Shown: in pieces, positions 42,871 through 52,296 of the stretch
Layout: every line of letters begins with the position of its first letter
How positions within the stretch are numbered: position 1 is the stretch's first letter
Assembly: GCA_934045905.1 (NCBI GenBank)
Contig: OW203771.1
Span: 2,108,001-2,172,000, forward strand
From: Leuctra nigra
Lineage: Eukaryota > Arthropoda > Insecta > Plecoptera > Leuctridae
DNA: 64,000 nucleotides
Direction of reading: 5' to 3'
Position numbers and translations under genes: made by a program
The notes under the pieces: generated by a model
The model's database searches: none
Seen by the model: only the letters and a program-made list of their open reading frames with translations
What the model was told of the DNA's origin: nothing

Positions 42871-43313
42871 AAAACACATTAATACAAATTAAAAATAACT
42901 AACCTAAATTTCAATAAAATCATTACTACTTTCACAACTTATAAAAACAGTTTGAGTTTGACTCATTATTTTCCACTTTGTATCTAAAAGATTGAGAACC
43001 ATGAATGAAAGACTTGAAGTTGTCGTAACGTCTCTGCATGATTCACGTGTGGTTTGTGATTCACTTGATCTTCCATCACGCAGCCTCCGCGTCTCCGAGA
43101 GATAACTCATCTCGTCTGCCCGCCAGCAGAGGCGAGCTCGCGCAGTAATTGCTTCTGATAAGTTCAGAGGTCAGGTCACGGCTATTCGACCAGAGCAGAG
43201 CCAGTTGGTCTGACAGGTTGCTCGAACATCTGGACCAGATCTGGAGCCACTCGGCTGATAGATAAAGCTCATGATAAAGATCTTGCCAATGCCAAGGTAT
43301 TTTCTTATTGTGG
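42871..43313. other. Spacer with GC-richer part
   Basis: 43080-43290 is of balanced composition. A minus frame (43076-43399) is open across it and into element F. It is Leu/Ser-rich with no recognised domain. Confidence 0.3.
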
Positions 43314-43564
43314 TTAAGACGGCTGGGTAGTGAGTTTGACCTTGAAGAGTTTTTTAATCGATTATTATCAATATCTTTTTCCAGTGTAATTGTTAACAAA
43401 ATAGGGCTATGGACGTGAATTCAGAACAGTTCAATGAAAATAATTGCATAGTTTGGAATAAGTTATTAGTTTTATTGTGTCCAACAGGTGTTTAGAACAC
43501 GAAAATTTAGTAAAAATCGATTAAAAAACTCGTCAAGGCCACGCTCACTACCAAGCCCTCTTAA
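43314..43564. mobile_element. TTAA-flanked foldback element F, copy 4, centre deleted
   Basis: 251 bp with TTAA at 43314-43317 and 43561-43564. Left end GACGGCTGGGTAGTGAG, right end CTCACTACCAAGCCCTC. Most of the right arm is missing after AACACGAAAATTTAG. It shares variants (CAATATCTTTTTCCAGTG, GGGCTATGGACGTGAATTC) with copy 6, defining a subfamily. Confidence 0.85.
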
Positions 43565-43640
43565 TTGTATCATTGAACCTACCTATGTATGCTGAATTGA
43601 ATATTTTTGTTGTTGAAATTGATTGATATTGAATTACCTA

Positions 43641-43866
43641 AAGATGGACAGTGGGAAGGAAGCGGTCGTGGCCTATGTATTGCAAGGTATCTTAACAAAA
43701 AAAATTCAATATTTTGGAAAATCTAGCTAGGATTTGGCCAAGTTCCTAGTTATGGACGATGGGAAGGAAGCGGTCGCGGCCTATTTGTATGATATCTTTT
43801 GTCAAAAAGTTTGTCAATATTTTGGGAAATCTAGCTAATATCTTGTCAAGTTTTTTTCAGCAGGGC
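43641..43866 (-). mobile_element. Tandem pair of SINE-body plus repeat-O units
   Basis: Two units of about 110 bp: ATGGACAGTGGGAAGGAAGC..GGCCTAT and ATGGACGATGGGAAGGAAGC..GGCCTAT. Each is followed by TCAATATTTTGG(G/A)AAATCTAGCTA. The second ends TTTTTTTCAGCAGGG, the repeat O terminus. Confidence 0.7.
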
Positions 43867-43974
43867 CGTTCTTCAGTTACGATCATTCATTATGTTTTGC
43901 ACTGATCTGCAACTATGCTATGGCAAATTATGTATAATAAATAGGGATACGATGATAAAACGAAACTTAGTTGG

Positions 43975-44010
43975 GAACCTTCCGATCATTTGTTGCTCGA
44001 TAAAAACGAC
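43975..44010 (-). mobile_element. SINE body fragment
   Basis: TTGGGAACCTTCCGATCATTTG then CTCGAT, a short diverged piece. Confidence 0.4.
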
Positions 44011-44391
44011 TCGATTAGGTCTAGCCTTATAGACTAACCTATCAGGTATTGCTCATGAAATCTCTGTGAGTTTTAATTACCTATCCGAAACAGTATTAAA
44101 CTGGTTCAAATGTTCTACCCACGCTGGGAACCTCCTTGAGCTTGAGATGTAAATGAGCCGACCCGATCAGACCAACAGTGTGAGAGAAACTGTCCAAGGG
44201 CAGAAGGTCAGCCTGAGTCTGGGGTCATGATTTCTATTTCACTTCTCTCCGATTAGAGGTCAAGACACACAGCTGAGTGCAAGATACCATCTGAGAGTTC
44301 GCCTTATGCATGCGTTGCAATCGAGTCGCTCGAGGACTTTGTGTCAAGATAGTGTGTTATGGCTGGACAAATTAAATTAGTTGTGGTTTAA
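44011..44391. other. Unique spacer
   Basis: Balanced composition. No repeat, box or coding signature was recognised. Confidence 0.35.
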
Positions 44392-44448
44392 AGGAAGGGA
44401 TGTGCGTTGTGAAAAATATCCGACTTTTCACAACGCACATCCCTTCCT
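44392..44448. repeat. Perfect 24-bp hairpin, 9-nt loop
   Basis: Left arm 44392-44415 (AGGAAGGGATGTGCGTTGTG then AAAA) and right arm 44425-44448 are exact complements around ATATCCGAC. The size resembles a short pre-miRNA-like stem, but perfect pairing is more typical of a tiny MITE or a template-switch product. Confidence 0.85.
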
Positions 44449-44545
44449 ATCATCCTGGCTCCAGGGAAGTTTTCCACAGAAACCTACATTCTCATAGTTG
44501 TGGTTTCTCTGTAGATGATAATTCAGATATCGGCGACTTGAAAGC

Positions 44546-44684
44546 CTGGGGATGATTCACATAGAAATATTTCTCCTAATGCGTACTATCTTTGGTATTA
44601 TCTATCATTTAACTCGGTGTTTTTGGTATTAAATCAAAAGATAATACGTATTAGCAGATAATACTTTCTGTGAATCCAGCCCAT
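44546..44684. mobile_element. Short foldback element
   Basis: TGGGGATGATTCACATAGAA and the complement of TTTCTGTGAATCCAGCCCA pair imperfectly. Inner CTAATGCGTACTATCTTTGG / AAGATAATACGTATTAG continue the stem. 139 bp. Confidence 0.65.
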
Positions 44685-44702
44685 GGAGAACGCTGTTTAC
44701 AC

Positions 44703-45055
44703 TGACGGCTATTTAAAATTTTCACAAAATGTGGACATTTTTCCAAGGCTCATTATTTACTCCACTTTGCAACTTTGGGAGGTACTTTTACACATTTCCT
44801 GGGAAACCTATTGAGAACATGTTATACATATTATTGAGACTTGAGAAAAGTTTCAATTTTCATATATTTGATCGTGGACGTTTTCCTGAAAACTTTACCG
44901 ACAACATTGTTTATTTGAAGTATTTCTTTCATTTACTCAGAATCATTCCCAGAAAATGGGTACCAAATCTACCTCCCAAAGTTGCATACAGTGTCCAGTA
45001 AATGAGCCTAGAGGATAAATGTCCGCATTTTGGAACAATTTTCTGTCCTAGCATT
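44703..45055. mobile_element. Foldback element J, copy 1
   Basis: TGACGGCTATTTAAAATTTTCACAAAATG starts it. CACTTTGCAACTTTGGGAGGTA and TACCTCCCAAAGTTGCATA.AGTG are inverted, with AATGAGCCT / AGGCTCATT outside them. The 90-codon frame inside is not conserved in copy 2. Confidence 0.75.
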
Positions 45056-45215
45056 AAATTCCGGGAGGTCATCAGTAAGGATCAAACTAATGAACATCGA
45101 GTAATAGCAACACAAGTTATTGCGAGCACATCACGCATAATCGTGCGTTTACCAAGCGTGCGCGCTGAGTAAACGCACGATACGTGATACAAACATATCG
45201 TGAAATGTTGGTAAA

Positions 45216-45312
45216 ACACGGAGCTTGCTCTCTGGAGACCCGGATTCGAGTCCCGTCTTCCAACTGAGTTCCCTCGGTAGAGGCAAATGCTTGGAAGGTT
45301 CCCTGCTAACAG
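45216..45312 (+). mobile_element. SINE head and body start, truncated
   Basis: Head with CTCTCTGGAGACCC and B box GGATTCGAGTCCC, then CCAACTGAG, AGAGGCAAATGCTTGGAAGG and TTCCCTGCTAACAGTCC. It stops where a K-like repeat begins. Confidence 0.75.
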
Positions 45313-45690
45313 TCCTAGTGACATGAACATTTTCATGGGTACCTACATGGTTTTCTTTGGTGAAAAATTTCATGTAAATTTTCAAGGCCTGTTAAACTTT
45401 TCATGAAAAATTTTCAATTATTTTTTAAAAAATCTGTTACAAATGTTACATTATTTTCGGCTAAACTTTACGTTTGAGGTGTCGTCTGCTGTGACCCATG
45501 TACTGTGTTACAAACTGAAACTTTCATTTTTGTCCATCCATACTATTGGTACTTAAAATCTGTATCTGTGTAAATTTCCATTCTTCACAATTCCAAATCC
45601 GTTTCCTAAAATGCATTCACGACTTTTGCATTGATTATATTTTGACTATACCTTCATGAAACATTTCGTGAAAATTTCAACACAAAAAAA
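45313..45690. repeat. Diverged K-like repeat enclosing repeat P copy 2
   Basis: 45313-45420 carries CTAGTGACATGAACATTTTC and TTCAAGGCCTGTTAAACTTTTCATGAAAA, like the left end of element K. 45466-45650 matches repeat P at 8488-8655. CATGAAACATTTCGTGAAAATTT follows at 45656-45679. Confidence 0.5.
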
Positions 45691-45699
45691 AATAGAAAA

Positions 45700-45829
45700 C
45701 ATAGAATCACAATAAAAACACAATAAAAAATCATAGGTATCATATCATAATCACAATAAAATAAACACAATAAAATAGAAACACACAAAAAATAGAAAAT
45801 TCCAATCCCTAAACAGCCCCCCCCCCCCC
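45700..45829. repeat. ACAATAAAA low-complexity tract ending in 13 C
   Basis: Irregular tandem CACAATAAAA/ATAGAAAC units, then C13 at 45817-45829. A short SINE-tail-like CATCATCCCCCAATCATC follows at about 45848-45870. Confidence 0.7.
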
Positions 45830-45884
45830 TTTATAGGTAGACTCTTCATCATCCCCCAATCATCAAACAGTGCAACCTGTGAGA

Positions 45885-46207
45885 ACCCAATGCAGTACCT
45901 CTACTTCACCGTCGGATCTGCGGTGCATAACCCGAGTTCCCACATTAACTCCTCACATCATTGTGTACCGGCAAGACGCCGATGCTCGCCCGCCATCCGT
46001 CCGTTAACTACCTGCCAATTAGCATAGGCCGGGGGATTTGTATTCGACGGACATCTCCAGGCCCGGTCATTGTTAGCACTTCCTCTGATGCACCTGAGTC
46101 TACATGCAGTCGAATGGTTTGTGTAACCAACTCCATGTCCGATTGATGTTGACAAGGCAATGTTTGTTTATGAGAGTTTTAAGTTCTGGGGAACGATGTA
46201 TAGAAAG
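45885..46207. other. Unique GC-richer spacer
   Basis: Opposing short frames at 45958-46155 and 45961-46146 overlap antisense with no recognised domain. Confidence 0.3.
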
Positions 46208-46640
46208 TGACGGCTGGGTCAAATTTTCACAAAAATGCGGAAGGCCCATTAGTTAACTTTGGGAGGTAGTTTTGATAAATTTTCTGGGAAAACTAATGAA
46301 AAAAATAAAAGTTAAGAAATACTTGCAATAAAGTTTTAAATTATATAATTTCATAAAATATGAAAGATACAACATTCATCCATTAAATAGGTACGTATTA
46401 CTTAAATTTTTTCACTTCAAGAAATACTTGAAACATAATTTTCATATTTTTCAAAAATTATGAGAAATAAATATTTTTATTTAGATTTAAATGTTTAATT
46501 CTTAAATTTTCTCAATAGCATTCCCCAAAAATGAGTAGTAGGTACCTACCTAACAAAATTTTACCTCCCAAAGTTGCATAACAGTGGAGTAAATTATGAG
46601 CATGATGTCCGTATTTTGTGAAAATGTGACGCAACCGTCA
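46208..46640. mobile_element. Foldback element J, copy 2
   Basis: TIRs TGACGGCTGGGTCAAATTTTC and, inverted, TGACGGTTGCGTCACATTTTC. Inner AACTTTGGGAGGTA / TACCTCCCAAAGTT as in copy 1. 433 bp, no frame of note. Target duplication not evident. Confidence 0.75.
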
Positions 46641-46642
46641 GT

Positions 46643-46760
46643 TTCGGTATTATATACCACTTTAAATATCCTAATTCTGCCCGAATCTGATTCACGGCCA
46701 TATGGATTAACATTGAGCACCGAATCCGGAATGTTAAAGTTATAGAATATTGCCCTGGGC
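46643..46760. mobile_element. Short foldback MITE C, copy 3
   Basis: ATATACCACTTTAAATATCC, GGCCATATGGATTAACATTG and AATGTTAAAGTTATAGAATA, matching copies at 5378-5507 and 5850-5977. It abuts element J. Confidence 0.7.
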
Positions 46761-48049
46761 TGCTCTGAGAACGGGCTTCGGGCTATGAGTTCTGATAAGT
46801 CTCGCAGAAGGACTGGAACTTTTTCAACATGAATGGTATTATAATATTGCGTGAGACCGATGGTTTACATACATGTAGGTACTTAATTAGCTCTTGCGTT
46901 AGATAATCTGGTTGCCACTTCTAATTGGACCACTTATGGAAAAAGTGAGAGGTCATACCGTTATAATTTTGTTATAATTTTACCGTAAATTTTAAATATC
47001 GTGCTGATATGTTGGCGAGAACTCTCACATCAGCTCAAGAAGATTTGTGCGGACAAAATCTTAATTCCTTCTAGTAGGTAAAATCTTGTTAACATTGCAA
47101 AATAGTCCATATCTCACTTTAATTCAGATGGCCAATTTCAATTTCTAAAGAAGGAAACCGCATTTTGAATGAAACTCTGGAAACTAATTGGCTAAAAATG
47201 AAATTTGAATTTACAAGTGACGATCCTCTGAACAAAATCTTTATAATTTAGTAAAAACTTGCAATCCAGCTTGCAATATGGAAAATCTTGAAATATAAGT
47301 AGGTATCAACATTTTTCTGCCTAGATTTTTCAACTGACTCTTGATTTTTATTTAGATTTGTTTAACTTAAGTGTACGTATATTTTAACATAATTCCCTCA
47401 AGGCCACACATAATTGTTCCATCAATTTGCATACGTATAATTGGCACTTCCACTATTTTGTCGCAATTACTACTCCCCCCCCCCCCCCCCCCCCCTACGG
47501 TCACTACAGTGCGACAAGTTATGCTCTGTACCATAACACTGCTCCGATTAGCCCGACATCACGCGAGAGAAATCTAGCCCAGGAAACATCCTCTCATCTC
47601 TGCATTAAATTTCTCTCCGACAACCATCATAAGTTCATAACACACACACACCATCAGCCGACCAAAACAGAACAAATATCCTTCCTTTCCATTTTCATAC
47701 ACTACGCCATGATGGTATATCACTACGCACTAGAAATATTCATCCAGTTACCTTTGAGACAGGAAATAACGTAAGTGAATTTGTATTACAACGAATTTGC
47801 TGAATTACGGAATGCATGTTGGACTTTGATACGGCAAATTACTAAATATTTTAAAAACATGCCTTCATGTTGTTTGTCAATAAAACATGTTTTTGCGAGA
47901 TTATAAAACGATTCCCGGTTATTTATATAACTTCATTGTTGGTAGGTACGTGTTTTCAGGCAATAACAATATTGACATTAGTATTATTTTTAGTAATATT
48001 TTGGTTGTGATTCACCAAATGACACTTCGGAAGTCTAGTTTTTCCGTAG
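46761..48049. other. AT-rich spacer with C21 tract
   Basis: C21 lies at 47475-47495. The overlapping frames 47371-47774 read through it and give poly-Pro. They are not supported as genes. Confidence 0.4.
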
Positions 48050-48155
48050 TTTTCCTCAGCTGAGCTCTAGGCAAATGATGGGATGGTTACCGCCTCCTTC
48101 CCACCAACCATGTCGCTATTTAGCCTATAGTTGCAGACCAGTGCGACGTTAAGAC
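48050..48155 (+). mobile_element. SINE, internally deleted, with tail
   Basis: TCTAGGCAAATGATGGGATGG, ACCGCCTCCTTCCCACCAACC, then TAGCCTATAGTTGCAGACCAGTGCGACGTTAAGACG. The (ATC)n tract is lost. Confidence 0.75.
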
Positions 48156-48169
48156 GGGTCTTTTAACGT

Positions 48170-48640
48170 GGCTCAACCGATCGAACATTCCATAATATTT
48201 ATTTTTTGAAATTACCATCATTAATTACTTTTTCCAACATTTGAACTCTATTTAAGTATAAACAAATCATAAAATGTAATTTAACTTGCAACTCCTGTCT
48301 TACAGCGAGGTTTAAAATTATTGCCTTCCGAGAATGAAGAAAACTTTAACACAGGAGGTATAGGAAAATCATTGCGTTTTTGGCTTATAACTTCTAAAAT
48401 AGCACACGTTGGTATTGTTTTACATTTTTTCCCTAATAGGATATCCATATATCTACCAGAAAAAAAGTTTTTTGATCAAAGTTGGGACTACATAAAAATT
48501 AGATCTTCATTATTAGCCTAAATGTGACACGATTTTACTTGTCTGCCATAAGATAACATGGGGAAGAAAAAACAATTTATCTCAGAAACTAGACACGAGA
48601 AGTGTTTAATTTTTTCAGGGATTGTGTATGGCATGATTAT
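48170..48640 (+). repeat. Dispersed repeat I, copy 2
   Basis: Collinear with 27583-28050. Here sequence continues past GCATGATTAT into TCAATAAGTAGAC, which helps place the element A insertion in copy 1. Confidence 0.8.
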
Positions 48641-48703
48641 CAATAAGTAGACAAAAAATTATGAAAATCTGAGACCATGCCCGATTGGATGAGCCACCTT
48701 AAT

Positions 48704-49042
48704 AGATTTTTATCAATATCTTTTACCAATGTAATTGTTATAATAAAATAAGGCTTTGTACGCGTCTTCAGAACTGTTCAACGAAAATAATTTCAAAGTT
48801 GGAATGAAGTAGGCATTAGTTTTATTTCGTCCTGCAGACGTTTAGTGCCATAATTTTACTAATTATCAGGCACTAAACGTCTTACGACAAAATAAAAATA
48901 ATATACCATTCCAAGCTATGAAATTATTTTCATTGGACTGTTCTGAAGGCGCGTACAAAGCCTTATTTTAATAACAATTACATTGATAAATGATATTGAT
49001 AAAAATCAATTAAAATACTCTTCAAAGTCAAACTCACCAGTA
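48704..49042. mobile_element. Foldback element F, copy 5
   Basis: TTTTATCAATATCTTTTACC, TTTGTACGCGTCTTCAGAAC, centre CAGACGTTTAGTGCC / GGCACTAAACGTCTT, right arm ending CAAAGTCAAACTCACCAG. The outermost left end is missing. Confidence 0.8.
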
Positions 49043-49231
49043 AAATACCACCCAGACTTTTATGACGCCAATAAAAACATATTTTTGGCAAGATAATAAA
49101 AAATATAAACCTCCCAGGGTTACGCGATAACGGTAATAAAACCGACGGCATTGAAGACACATCGGTTGTGTATTCACCAATAAATCACGACATCTAAGTG
49201 CCCTGACCAGGTTGCATCGCGTCACCTTGGA

Positions 49232-49300
49232 CATGGGAAGCGGATTGTCACACCTTGACTTCTTTGCCCACTAGCGGTAAGGTCATTCACTGCGTCCACT
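49232..49300 (+). repeat. Direct repeat, left copy
   Basis: CATGGGAAGCGGATTGTCAC, CCTTGACTTCTTTGCCCAC and AAGGTCATTCACTG recur at 50033-50101, 801 bp downstream. Confidence 0.8.
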
Positions 49301-49313
49301 GTTGTGACTTATC

Positions 49314-49731
49314 TGGATATAATTATCTAGATAGTTAAATAATTGGTTATCTTTATCTTTATCTAGATAAAAAATATAAAATTCAACATGCAATTGTGTG
49401 TACATGAACATGCACGAAGCACAAATGTCAGAGATATGAAAAAGAAAAATCATCACCGTTTAGTCGCATTATTTCAATATTATAAATATATCAAATTTTA
49501 TATTTTATAAAAACTTGAGTTCCGAATTTAGGATTTGAAAATAATTAAGGAACAGTAATATTTGGTAAAAAAGTATCTATTAATAACAATTATTTAGATA
49601 GGTAATTATTTTTTATCTTTATCTATTATCTAGAAGATTTATTGGAAACTCATCTATTATCTTGTAGATCAATTTTGGCAGGTTATCTTTAAATCGAAAT
49701 CAAGATAAAAATAAAATAATCTAATCACAAC
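49314..49731. repeat. AT-rich tract of TTATCTTTATCTAGAT motifs
   Basis: Repeated ATTATCTAGATAG, TTATCTTTATCTAGATAA and TATCTATTATCTAGAAG with no fixed period. CTAGATAA-type palindromes are scattered throughout. The hAT-like element K1 is inserted at its right end. Confidence 0.6.
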
Positions 49732-50018
49732 TAGTGTTGGGACTAGAACATTTTCAAGATGAAAATTTTCAAGACCTGTTGTAAATTTTTATGAAAATTT
49801 TCATGAAAATACTCATTTGCAGAGGACCTTTTAGCATATTTTCAATCTTTTACTTTGTTAAACTTATTAATGGAGGTGTGTTACATTATTATGAGTTATA
49901 GAAGTATGTTTAAAAATGTGGGTGCACAGTACCAGAAAAAATTTTAAAAAAAAATCCTCAGGATTCAAAACATTAAAAATTTTCACACAAAAATGTTTCA
50001 TGAAAAGTCCCAACACCA
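49732..50018. mobile_element. hAT-like element K, copy 1
   Basis: TIRs TAGTGTTGGGACT and AGTCCCAACACCA. Flanks ATCACAAC (49724-49731) and ATCACAGC (50019-50026) match at seven of eight. Subterminal TGAAAATTTTCA-type palindromes recur on both sides. 287 bp, no transposase. Confidence 0.8.
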
Positions 50019-50032
50019 ATCACAGCACTGGC

Positions 50033-50101
50033 ATGGGAAGCTGTCTTTCACACCTTGACTTCTATGCCCACTAGCGATAAGGTCATTCACTGTGTCGGAA
50101 T
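50033..50101 (+). repeat. Direct repeat, right copy
   Basis: Partner of 49232-49300, with about 10 percent difference by eye. Confidence 0.8.
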
Positions 50102-50626
50102 AACAAGTAGTAAAACGCACGTTGAGTACGTACAAGTGTGTTCTCCAATTATCGAGTTCAAGTTAGAAACCAGCTGTTGTCGAACATGCGAGAACATGCA
50201 GTGAGAGAGAGCAGAGGAAACTGTGTAGCTCCAGATGGAGTAGGAAGGGAAATGATGTGACACTTTCTTGAAATGATTACAAAATAAATGGGCATTCCAA
50301 TTTTCATTAAAAAATACATGTTTTTCTTCTCCAAATGACAATAGGTCTATGTTATACCGAAAAATCGTTCAACTTGAAATATCGTGGGAACGTGGCTTGC
50401 CTTTGCCACTATTCCAAAGTTGTATTAAAAAAGGTTCTGAAAAGGTTTACAAATATGATTTTCTAAGCTATTTATTATTAGATTTGTGGTAGCTGTAGGT
50501 AATAAAAAATATTTTTAAATAAATACATCATTCACAATAATTGTTATATTTTTATTCATTCTGTATTATTGAATCAGATAAACAAACAGTGAAAGAATCC
50601 ATGGATTTAACACGATGACACAATTT
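50102..50626. other. AT-rich spacer
   Basis: No shared repeat. The minus frame at 50087-50341 shows no domain. Confidence 0.35.
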
Positions 50627-50830
50627 CAACGCGTAGTTCTGTTCCGGCCGCGATTTCCCGCCTGGAGTGTCCCTCAGGGATGTAGCATGTGCCCTCTGCT
50701 GTTCAGCATGTACGCAGCGCTGAATAATGCATCTCAAGACGAAGACGTGCAGCTATTCGCAAGCTCATTCCTCGCGTCTCAAGAATCTCCCGCAAAGTGT
50801 GATACGTCCAGAACCCGCCGCCAATGTTCA
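50627..50830 (+). pseudogene. Non-LTR reverse transcriptase fragment, decayed
   Basis: In the 168-codon frame starting 50615, residues 18-50 read like the RT fingers-palm junction of Jockey-type LINEs: VPQG at residues 19-22, PLLF at 27-30, Tyr 33, then QLFASSFLAS at 46-55 where intact elements have a hydrophobic-F-A-D-D box. Both catalytic aspartates are absent, so the enzyme would be dead. Beyond residue 60 the similarity is lost, probably by frameshift or deletion. No ORF1, endonuclease or 3' tail adjoins it. Confidence 0.5.
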
Positions 50831-52159
50831 ACAGACAAGAGTATAATTATGAATAATTTCCCAGCTCGATCTCAATTTGCGAATTTCTTCATTTCAAAAT
50901 CCAACGCTCATTTCTCATTAGGTAAAACAAAAAGCCTTGACGATCAATTTCCATTAAAATACAAAAAAGTAGCCATTATTCAGATTTACAACAATCTAGT
51001 TATAAGCAATCAAAAAACTAAGAGGTCCGAATCTGGTACAGAGGTCTGTTTGTACACCCACGGTCAGAAAAATTTACGGAATTACCGTCAATATTTTGTT
51101 GAATGGAGAAATAATTTTTAGGTATGAGGTGGTTGTTTGGTTCTTATAATCAAACCCTCAAACTCCACATGCTCGAAATTTGCATTTACCTATGTGATTT
51201 CTTCTGGATAATCAAATTTTGTCAAAGGACTTAGAATTTTGCAAGCAATTTATGTGACCGCGGCTGAACCTTTAGTTTCTTTCGGAATAATTATGGGCAT
51301 CTTATTTAAAATGAGTGATGAAAATTGGTCGCTATAAGTAATCATTTAGCTGGTGACAAAAAGAACCAGGGCACCTACAATAGACCGTAATGACACTAAT
51401 TAGAACAATATAATGACATGTTTCATGCGCATTGACACCTATGGCATGAACTAAATACTGTCATTGCATTCTTGTACAGAGAACAAGGCTTGTCGGGCCC
51501 CGCCTCTAGAACTATCGGTACACTCAGAAACTGTTGTGACAGTCATACGATATATTGGGATGTAATTTATGACATGCAATTCATGATAAGTGTCAATCCA
51601 AATTTGAAGCCCTAAGAGAAGAGACATATTATGGAATCTGAGGTTCATTTTCTGGAATAATTACCTAGGGTTAAAATAGGTAGGTAGGTAGTGAAAAATG
51701 CAAACTCAACCAATCGACTTTATGTTCTTTTTTTAAATTTACAAATTTTAAATGCCCAAAAAATATAAACTTTTTTTTCACGAGTGTACCTTTCTCTGGT
51801 GGTAACTACAGATTAGTAGGACTAAATTATAAAGAAATTAACAGATTCAAATAAAAAGATCGCAGCCCAAATAATATAAAATATAATTGCCGACGATTAA
51901 ATTATGAAAGTACCAAACGATTTCCAACTTGGTATCAAAAACTGGTCCGTTATCCTGTCTGACAAAAATGCAGGTCAGTAAAAAGCCCGACTCGAAAATC
52001 GTTGTCAAATCCTTTCAATAAAACCACGGAACAAAACCAATCACACAATAGTTCCATTCATTCTGGAGCTTGTCAATCTGAAACCATCGCGCTCCAAACC
52101 AGGTCAAACTACACCCACGACTCTGTATCATCTCACTCCGAGATCCGCGCTCGTCAACA
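50831..52159. other. AT-rich spacer, no gene seen
   Basis: Contains TAGGTAGGTAGGTAG near 51679. The frames at 51451-51648 and 52002-52257 have no domain. Composition becomes balanced after 52050. Confidence 0.35.
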
Positions 52160-52290
52160 CACGACCGGCGTCCCGAGTCTCGGAGCTTAGACGCCGGCAT
52201 GGTCCACACCCGGCGCGGTCTAAGACGCTCGCTCGAGACACCCGCGCGGCAAAGCACGACCGGGCGTCCCGAGTCGTGAGCCTAGGCGAG
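52160..52290. repeat. GC-rich imperfect repeat related to the 99-bp minisatellite
   Basis: CGACCGGCGTCCCGAGTCTC..GAGCTTAG and CGACCGGGCGTCCCGAGTCG..GAGCCTAG recur about 96 bp apart. The GCCGAGTCTTCAGCTTAG segment of the 60.2-kb minisatellite is similar. The 6.9-kb element is inserted at its right edge. Confidence 0.5.
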
Positions 52291-52296
52291 AAGATG

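Noticed and set aside
43076..43399. 107-codon minus-strand gene
   Set aside because: Its N-terminal third lies in foldback F, and the rest has no recognised domain.
47427..47774. Proline-rich protein
   Set aside because: The proline run is the C21 homopolymer; no other support.
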